Shown here piece after piece: positions 56,598-64,000 of a stretch of 64,000 nt of DNA; within the stretch, counting starts at the first letter, position 1; every line of letters starts with the position of its first letter. The DNA lies in contig ML976986.1 of the NCBI GenBank assembly GCA_010015675.1, forward strand, positions 345,671 through 409,670, read 5' to 3'. The translations under genes and the position numbers were made by a program. Source of the DNA: Byssothecium circinans (taxonomy: Eukaryota; Ascomycota; Dothideomycetes; Pleosporales; Massarinaceae). Below the pieces are notes generated by a model that was not told where the DNA came from, searched no databases, and worked only from the letters and a program-made list of their open reading frames with translations.

Positions 56598-58166
56598 ATG
56601 CCTCCACAGCAGGGAGAAGTGTCGCTTCTGACACTGTGAGTAATTAAGTTCAACCCGCCTGTGTTGATTAAAGCTAATGGGGAGACAGCTTCGCAGACAT
56701 CCACTACTACTTCTCTCCTCCCACATACTCTTCCCCGCATCACCGCTTCGACAAGAGCTCTTATGTCTATCTCTACCACAACCCCATACAGCAGGGCGGA
56801 CGCATAGAAGTCGCAAACCATGCAGGGACTCCAGAGCAGGATGCCTTTGCGGGTCGTAAGTCAAGCCTGCCAGTAGCCACACTGTGGGAAGCTTGGAGCT
56901 GACTTCGGCTTCCGCATAGACTTGGACACCGTCAAGATAGAACAGTCTTACAAGCACCCGTGCCTGTTCACCATCACCGTCGACGCTTTCAGAAGCCAGA
57001 ACGGAACTCCAGGCACAAGCCCGCAGCAGGACCTGTCACAATGGCATTTACCCGCCCCTGATCCGAACAACAATGGGAAATACATGTACAGGCTACACAC
57101 AGTGGACATATACTTCTGGACACCGGAAGACGCAAGCCTCTTCCTTGACTCGCTGCGAAGGGTAGCGCAACCACATCAGCTCCAAATTGTCGCGAACCCT
57201 CAGGCTGCACCACTGCCGTCAGAACACAAGAACGACGCAATGAATCCTCTCATAGCCAAGCTAGAAAAAGCAGCCTTCTCACAGTCAAGTCGAAGCCCAA
57301 GCGTTAGCGGCTCACAATCCTTCCCAGGTCCTCCCACGGCACCGGCACCTACGTCAAGCCCACCTACCACCGACCCCAACCAGAACTACGCCCCAATGGC
57401 CTACAATCCTGCAGCTCCAGCCGCCCCAGAGCCCATTGCCCATCGAGAAAAGACTCCTCCTCCTCCCGACGCCGCAGATGGCACCGGTCTCAACACCGCA
57501 GCCATGAACGACAAAGCCCACACTCAACAGTACGGCAACTCCCTCCAAACCTCCTTCTCCCCACAGCCAACATCCTCGCAACCATACGGCTCCTTCCCCG
57601 GTCCTCCCTCGCGATCATCAACCTTCTCCGGCGCACCTGGTCCAGCCCAAGGAATCCAACGCACAAACACAGGTGGTTCCATCCCCCCTCCCCATCAAAG
57701 TCCGCCCTCCTTCGCACCTCCACCCTCAGCACCACCCCAGTACGACCCCCAACCCGGCATCCAGCGACAATCCACCCTCCCCGCCCAACAATATGCCAAT
57801 TATCCTGCCTCCCCCGGTTTCCCTCCCGCTCCATCCGTGCAATCCCCCGGCCACCCTCCATCGGGCCACTCACCCATGCCATCTCCTTCATACGCACCGC
57901 AGCACTATCAACCTATGACGTCCCCGCCTCCAGGCGGCTACGCACAATTCCCATATGGAAGCACAAGCGCGCAAGCCGGCACGGGCGCTGATCATTACGG
58001 GCCTGGGATGCATCAGCAGTTGTATAAGCCTACGGAACATGAGGCGCAGACTGTGGATCATGAGAAACCCGGCAGTAATGTGCGGAGTAGTAATATCGGG
58101 AAGAGGGCGGAGAAGGTGGAGAAGGGGGTGGGTAAGTTTTTGAAGAAACTGGATAAGAAATTTTAG
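56598..58166 (+). CDS. Conserved fungal protein with folded N-terminal domain and proline-rich tail
   Basis: Exons 56598-56635, 56689-56855 and 56920-58166 give 483 residues. The protein starts MPPQQGEVSLLTLFADIHYY. The first 145 residues form a compact domain: FADIHYYFSPP, RFDKSSYVYLYHNP, then TITVDAF, KYMYRLHTVDIYFWTPEDA and a helix LFLDSLRRV. A 270-residue disordered stretch follows, rich in Pro, Gln, Ser and Tyr, with APAAPEPIAHREKTPPPP, which I recognise as a shared block in ascomycete orthologues. The protein ends in a Lys-rich amphipathic helix (KRAEKVEKGVGKFLKKLDKK) that could bind membranes or nucleic acid. Function is not known to me. Confidence 0.85.
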
Positions 58167-58580
58167 CTTGAGTATAGATTGGTATTTTGCTGTGAGAAGC
58201 TGGAGACTGGTGCTGATCTATCTTGATGAGGTTTATGCGTCTGTAGTAATGTACTGTATGTACAAATACGTTACCCTTTTTACTTTTTCAGAGTGGTTAG
58301 TTTTGTCTGCTGTCGGTTAACTTATAGATTGTGTTGCTTCTTCGGAGAGAGATTCACGACGTAAGCATTCAAGTCAGTGTCCCATGCTCAAGTTCTTTTG
58401 ATTCATCACATCCGTCTATTTGATCCCTTTCTTCCTAACATAAATACCTTCTCCTGCAAAACTTGAATAACGCCATGGGGGTATCGAAACATAAACTATA
58501 CACAAGAAAAGAACGTCATCAACCTCTTTCCTTCCCCTACTTCCTCTCCTTGTCCTCACTCTCTTCCCACTACTCCCTCT
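58167..58580. other. Convergent spacer, 414 bp
   Basis: Lies between the 3' ends of two convergent genes. AT-rich 3' flanks; nothing else seen. Confidence 0.4.
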
Positions 58581-61500
58581 TCAAATCCTCGTGTCATCAG
58601 CATACTGCCACCCGCCCTTCTCACGACCAACGCCATATCCACCCCCTGCGTACCCACGACTCTGACCACGCTCAGGGAAGTCCTGCTCTTCAGATTGTCC
58701 TTGTTGTTGCTGTTGCTGTTGCTGCTGCTGTTGCTGCGGCGGCAGCGGTGGAAGCGGTGCGCTGCCCATCTCCCTTCCATACTGATATCCATACCCCTGG
58801 TTCTGACGCTGAGCTTGTGCTTCCCCCATCCCGCCACCTCCACCACGATCGTCTCTCTGCACCCCCTGACCACGACTACCCCAAGTATACTCGGGACTCC
58901 CCGGTGCACTCCCGCGCGTCTGACCACCGTTCCCATGCGGACCATTACCCGGGGCTTGTTTTTGCATCCGCGGACTCCTCAGCGGATTCTTGTTCGGCAG
59001 ATCCGGAATCGGGCGTGTAGCGTAGTCACTCTCGGTGAGACGGTACGTAGCGTCCATTTGTCTATTCCGCTTCGAAGAGGCAAACTCCTCCTGCATGACT
59101 TTTTCGTTTTCGCGGCGGAGGTCGAGGCCGCGGGGGACTGTGTTGTGGGGTGACTGATGGGATTGGTGGGAGAGGCTGAGGTGGTCGATTTTCTCGCCAA
59201 TGCGGCGGATGTCGTTTTGAAGGAGGGTTGCTGGGGTTTCTTGAGGGCTGTTGGCGGTGATGGGCCGGGAGCTTGTGGGGTGGGGACTGAGGCTGCTGTT
59301 GGAGTTTAGGGAGAGAGGGCTGGCTAGTGTGGTGCTGTTTCGTCTCCCACGATTGCTGCCCGGATGACCATGGGTATTCGCACTGGTATGCGCTCGACCT
59401 GCATCCGACTCTCCGCCTCTTGCTACGCTCACGCTCGCACCATCGAGCTCGACGGGAGCACCTGGCACGGGGGTGGGATCCCAAGTCCTCTGCCAGCACC
59501 AACTTCTTGTCTGGCTCGGTTCGTGTCTTTCAGCACTTCCATTCGTAACCCACTCAGGTAGGCGTTTGAGATCGGTATTGAGGAAGTATTTGACGCCCTC
59601 GGTGTGGCGAAGAGACTGTACGTCCACAGAGAGCGTAGAGAGGCATTGTAGGATGCCATAAAGAAGGATCCAGCGGCCGAGGCGCGCTTCGCGGGGTGAG
59701 GTGGTGGGTTTGAGCTCGGTGGATATCTCGAAGCGCTCGAAGGCATCGATGAGGGCGCTTCCTACAAGGCTGTTAGTATGATGTAGGAACAGACTTAGAG
59801 GGGCAGAGCTTACCTTTGAATGAATCATCAAGCCTTTCGATGTTAGTCGCATCGCTGTATATGATCGAAAGCTGTAGATGAGTCTTTGCATCTTTAGCCG
59901 GCTCTGTCTTGTTCTTCCCCAGTCCAAACAAGCTCTTTTTTTGTGGGGCCGCCTTTGCCTGCGGCACCTCTCGCGGTAGAAGCGGGTACGGGTGCGGGAT
60001 GTGGAGATAGCCATGCTTGTTGTCGAACGTCACAAGCATATCCGTCACAGATAAATCCGGCCGGTCAGCCCTAAAGTCCTCCGACTTGTGATTGACCATC
60101 TGCCACTTCTTGCCTGGCCGCTCTTCCCGCGAGTCCCAGACCACATCGCGATTGACCAAATAATCGTATAGAGCACCGAGATCATGCTGGAGCTCTAGTA
60201 CAATCTTGCGGTTCAGCCAGGTCTTGCCTTGGACGGGCGGCCAGTTGCCGTAGATGCGCGTGTAGTAGTTGACCAAGAACTGCCTGAAAGTCTGGTAGCT
60301 TTGATACACCGGATGACTAGCCACCCTTATGGGATCGAACCACACGTCTTCGAAGTCAAAGGGACCCAGTTTCTCTTCAGCTTCGATAACACGAAGTTGC
60401 AGTTGCTTGGCTGCGATTCCGAGGTTGCGCCTCGACGGAAGCGAAAGCCTCTTAAACTCCGGCACTTCTTCGAGCTCTGGACACATAACGCCTGTGAGGT
60501 GGACGAAGGCCTCCAGATATCCCTGCTTCCATTTGACATGATCTAATTCTGACCATGCAAGGAGGCACATTGACTGCTTGATGCTACGTCGTACGTCGTC
60601 AAGCTTATGTTGGGTAAGATAATTGTTAATCATCTGGACACTGCGCTCGTTCGATGAGAGTCTCGATTGCTCGTCGTAATCGAGATCGTACATGACTTGA
60701 ATCTCTGATTGAAGGGTTTGGAGCATTTCAAAGAAATCTGACCCAACAAGAGGTTTGTTATGTAGCATGGCTAAGAAGTTTCGAATAGCGACGTGGTGCA
60801 GTCTTTGGGCTTGGGGTGTCTTGATATGTGCTGGGGCCGTGAACCACACCTCGTGAGTTGCCTGTTGTTGGCTCAGACGCTGCAGTGAAGGGGGTGATTG
60901 AGAACCCGAATAGCCCATTTCGGAATAGGGTGACGTTGAAGCGGTTGCACTGCTAGGCACACCATAGTATTGCTGGTCAATTTGGAATGGTGGTGGCGAT
61001 CGTCCAAGTGGAGATATCGGGGCTAGCATCCGGTGTCCAGGGGGTTGTGGGAAGTTCGGCGAAAGGGCTTGCGGCGAGAGAGCCGATTCGGGGCTGCCTG
61101 GTGACATCCAATCATCGTCCGCCAAAGCGTCGTCGTCAAGACGACCGAAAAGTAGAGCGTTGCTAAGCCAAGTGGAACCAGCGTTCTCTAATACATCAAT
61201 TTCGGCACGAAGTTGGGGTAATGGGCGGTCCGGGTTGATCTGCTCCTCTGTGAAGTAGATCAGAACACTGCCGGTCTGCATATGCTCATCCTGCCTTGTT
61301 AAACTTCATACCAAGTTTGAGGTCTGGGAAACCTACAAAGTCAAAACCAGCGTACGGTTTCATCCCTTGATATCCGCCCTGCCATATCCTAAAGTTCATC
61401 CAGGTCTTCTGGTTCGTAGGGGTAAACGAGAGTGACGTCTCGGCTCTGAACAGAGGCGGCGCAGGCGTCGCGTTCACCGGCTTCTTCACAGGAACACCAC

Positions 61501-61915
61501 CCCCTCTCCCTCTCGGTGCTTTTGTTTCCTTCCCCTTGGCCGCATACTTTTGCTTCTCCTTACTGTTCAATGACGAATCATCTGAGATGGTCGTGGAGCC
61601 GCCAATGGAGTTTCTGTTGCGCGCCGGAGGCCATGATTCCTGCGAGCTCACGGTATGAAATTGCGGTCGAGCGTTACTACCACCGTTAGAGTTCGTCCGA
61701 GAAGTTACACGAGTCGCGTCGCTGGAGATGGTTGGCTGCCTCGTAGGCAAGGTAGAGTCGCGAGCAGGAGCAGTGGTTGGCGACTGCCACTCTGCAAAAG
61801 CGTCGTTTGGCCTGCGGATGGTCTCCGGAGCCTTGTTTTTGACAGCTGCCTTTCTCTCTTTCTTTTCAATGTCCTTTGCAACAGCCTTGCGGCTCCGGGC
61901 GCCTCGTGCCGACAT
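58581..61915 (-). CDS. DUF8004-like fungal protein with polyglutamine tail
   Basis: Exons 61915-61337, 61290-59814 and 59761-58581 give 1,078 residues. The N-terminal 150 residues are basic and disordered (MSARGARSRKAVAKDIEKKE), leading to KTWMNFRIWQGGYQGMKPYA. The segment DEHMQTGSVLIYFTEEQ opens a domain interrupted by a Pro/Ser-rich insert. The DUF8004 core (about 340-690) includes HHVAIRNFLAMLHNKPLVGS, LAWSELDHVKWKQGYLEAF, FEDVWFDPIRV and HDLGALYDYLVNRDVVWD. A further helical part (about 690-770) precedes a disordered tail rich in Gly, Gln and Arg that holds 12 consecutive Gln. The family is common in filamentous fungi and uncharacterised. Junctions use GTAGGT/CAG and GTAAGC/TAG and keep frame. 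Confidence 0.85.
58701..58736 (-). repeat. CAG/CAA microsatellite encoding 12 glutamines
   Basis: Twelve in-frame Gln codons in the C-terminal region of the DUF8004-like protein, mixed CAG and CAA on the minus strand. The mixture makes it less prone to slippage than a pure run. Confidence 0.95.
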
Positions 61916-63404
61916 TGCCGGTCACGTGCAGAAGGAGTCAAAGCAAAGGTAGAATTGATGCCGCTTCGTGTTGATCTGGCGAAGTGAAAGAGCGGCAAGA
62001 TATCGACACAGGAACGGGGAGGAAGAAGACAGATGGCGAGCGAGGCGGGGTGAATGAGACAGGCAGCTGCCCAAGACACGAGGGGCGCAATGCTGCACGA
62101 CGGATGGAATTCGAGCTACATGGATTGACGTTGCTGGTGGATGGCGCGATGGTATGCTTTGAAGAGTAGCATGTGTGCGTCGCGAGCGAGTCCGGATGAG
62201 AGGGGGAGCAGAAAGGACAGGCGTGTTCAGCTAGTGAGATGCAGGAGTATGTTATATTGGCCTATTTTTGAGAACCCTTGAGGGCATGCGTCCCGCCGGA
62301 AGGGTAAGGTGAGCGCGTCGCCCGACGGGGTTTGGCCTCAAATGCATTGCGGAGGAGTTCCAGGCCTCGATAAGAAGATCCCTGCGAAGAGACACGGTCC
62401 AGCGCAGGGCTCGATTATCCATCAGCGGTTGGCTTTGTGGCAGCCACTGGGCACGGGAAAGGCTGCATAGAGCAAAGCTAATCGTGTTGGACAGGCAAAG
62501 CGCGCTGCAAGCGAAGGGCCAACATTGTGTGATAAGGCCGGCCTCCCCCTCGACTCCTCGAGTGTTGTTGTGCCGGGCGTCAGCGAATGCGAGCCGAGAG
62601 CGAGAGCGAGAACGAGACGGAGATGAGGGTCCGTACGGCGCAGCGAGAAAGATGCAGATATCGATGGGATGATGCATCAGAGGCAGACTCGGATAGGATG
62701 AGGCGTTAGAGGGAAGGAGACGGCGCCTTCACACTCGTCGGCCTTCATTCAAACTACTCCCGTGGAGCTGTGTGACTTGCCGGAAGCAGATGGCCGGAGC
62801 AGCGGTAGGGATTGATAGCGAGCCACGCCGCTGGGTGACCGATCGGGCATCGTTCGAGGCCAGACAGTTGTTGATAGAGCACTAGCGCTGGCGAAAGTTT
62901 CTACCCATGTCCAATATCTGGTACCGGAGACAACCAAGTGTACTCCATCAACCACAACCCAAGAGCCGGACCATTACACCACGATATCCGCCACCATGCC
63001 TTGATTCGCACCTCCCATTATTCCCAGTTCATGTTTTATTTTGCCAGAAAAATGAGAAAATCCAGGTTTTCGGGCACAGATGAGACACCAGCCACATGCT
63101 CCCAGGTAGTACCAGCCTCCCCCGCCATCTCCATTTAATATCCCAGGGACCCCTCCAACCGCAGGTACCCAGCTATATGTGCATCAGGTTTTCCACGAAA
63201 GGTCGGTGGACAGCTCATCAACTGTCATACGTCACCGAGCATTCTTGTAGGCCCGACTGGTTCGACTGCCAGCTTCACTAACGTCGCACCGTTAAAAGCC
63301 GTCTTCCTTCGCTCTTTTCTAAAACCTACCGCCCCGTCGCATACAACATACAACATACAACACCACTCCGCCATCGCCGCACACCTTCGACGCTTCCGCC
63401 CACC
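61916..63404. promoter_or_regulatory. Long divergent promoter, 1.49 kb
   Basis: Separates the divergent DUF8004-like and MARVEL-type genes. Purine-rich around 62,590-62,630. Just before the right-hand gene is a 7-bp ATACAAC repeat in three copies (about 63,341-63,361) within a C/A-rich leader. Frames inside (62252-62677 and others) do not look coding. Confidence 0.45.
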
Positions 63405-64000
63405 ATGTCGTTCTCCGGCTTCTGCTTCGTCTTCTGGCGAATCATGGAAATACTCACCTTGATCCCCACGCTGGGAATGCTCGCCTATTTCGTCGACTTC
63501 TACAACGACCGCAATGCACTCACGCCGCAGTCCATCCTCGTCCTCTTCATAGTCTCAGTACTCGGAGCAGCATGGGCGCTGGGAACCCTGTTCCTGTACT
63601 CGCGCGCCAAACATTCGGCCGGCTTCGTCGCATTCGTAGATCTCCTCTTCGTTGGAGCCTTCATCGGCGCGGTATGGTGTTTGCGCGGCATCGCAAAGGC
63701 GAACTGCTCCAACTGGAGCAGAAACAATTCGTACGATGTCAATCTGGGCATTTTCACCGCGCAGGGGTCGTTCTTGGGGGTAGATATCGACAAGGAATGT
63801 GCGATGCTCAAGGCGTCCTTTGCGTTCGGCATCATGTAAGTCTCCCACTCTGTTTGCGCGGGTATTTAAAGGGAGTACTAATGGTGCGTGTCCAGGAACT
63901 GCATCTTCTTCTTCCTCACTATGATCTTCGCCCTTTTGGTTCACCATCACTACGGCGACCGCGTCGTCGTCAAGCGCGAGACGCACTACTCGCGTCATGG
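63405..64000 (+). CDS. MARVEL-like four-helix membrane protein (3' end cut by window)
   Basis: Exon 1 63405-63835 and the start of exon 2 from 63896 (GTAAGT donor, TCCAG acceptor) run off the window; about 178 residues are visible. Four hydrophobic helices: WRIMEILTLIPTLGMLAYFV, ILVLFIVSVLGAAWALGTLF, GFVAFVDLLFVGAFIGAVWC, and after the loop ASFAFGIMNCIFFFLTMIFA. The loop between helices 3 and 4 contains two cysteines (ANCSNW and DKECAML) that could form a disulfide, as in fungal MARVEL proteins of the Nce102 type. The cytosolic tail starts HHHYGDRVVVKRE. Expected at the plasma membrane or in the secretory pathway. Confidence 0.8.

Overview
The window is nuclear DNA of a filamentous ascomycete, most likely a Dothideomycete. 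Genes are densely packed on both strands. Most have one to five short introns (about 45-150 nt) with GTRNGY donors, CTAAC/CTGAC-type branch sites and CAG/TAG acceptors. The families fit a mould: a NUC-1/PHO4-type bHLH factor, a fungal G-gamma, a DUF8004-like protein and a DUF7587-like protein. The class assignment is an inference from gene content. I saw no rRNA or convincing tRNA, no CRISPR array and no intact transposon.

Layout. 1-8 kb: eIF3a (3' end cut by the window edge), divergently placed G-protein gamma subunit, then the bHLH phosphate regulator. 8-12.4 kb: a sparse, AT-richer stretch with one intronless gene for a lineage-restricted protein; its C-terminal half resembles an ADP-ribosyltransferase fold. 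12.4-19 kb: DUF5321-like mitochondrial membrane protein, hotdog thioesterase, VPS5 sorting nexin and a secreted M28 aminopeptidase. 20-22.6 kb: an unknown basic protein and a small two-exon membrane protein that I assembled by hand. 22.6-27.1 kb: AKR7-type aldo-keto reductase, EPT1/CPT1 phosphotransferase with a 10-nt microexon, and NIPSNAP. 28.5-38.9 kb: an MFS transporter, a GPI-type surface protein and four conserved or unknown fungal proteins, all on the minus strand. 39-44.7 kb: the accessory-looking part, with an isolated small ORF, a DUF7730-like gene, a frameshifted amino-acid permease relic and a cysteine-rich membrane protein broken by an in-frame TAA. 44.9-64 kb: RTC5 (TLDc), mitochondrial bL36m, N-myristoyltransferase, a lectin-like single-pass protein, another single-pass protein, mitochondrial bS8m, a proline-rich conserved protein, a DUF8004-like protein with polyglutamine, and a MARVEL-type membrane protein cut by the right edge.

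Most genes are housekeeping and unrelated in function; I see no biosynthetic cluster. Recurrent themes are mitochondria (DUF5321-like, NIPSNAP, bL36m, bS8m), membrane and lipid work (VPS5, EPT1/CPT1, NMT1) and signalling (G-gamma, NUC-1). The strongest candidates for something undescribed are the SANT-like plus ART-like protein at 9,996-11,807 and the small spliced membrane protein at 21,280-21,675.
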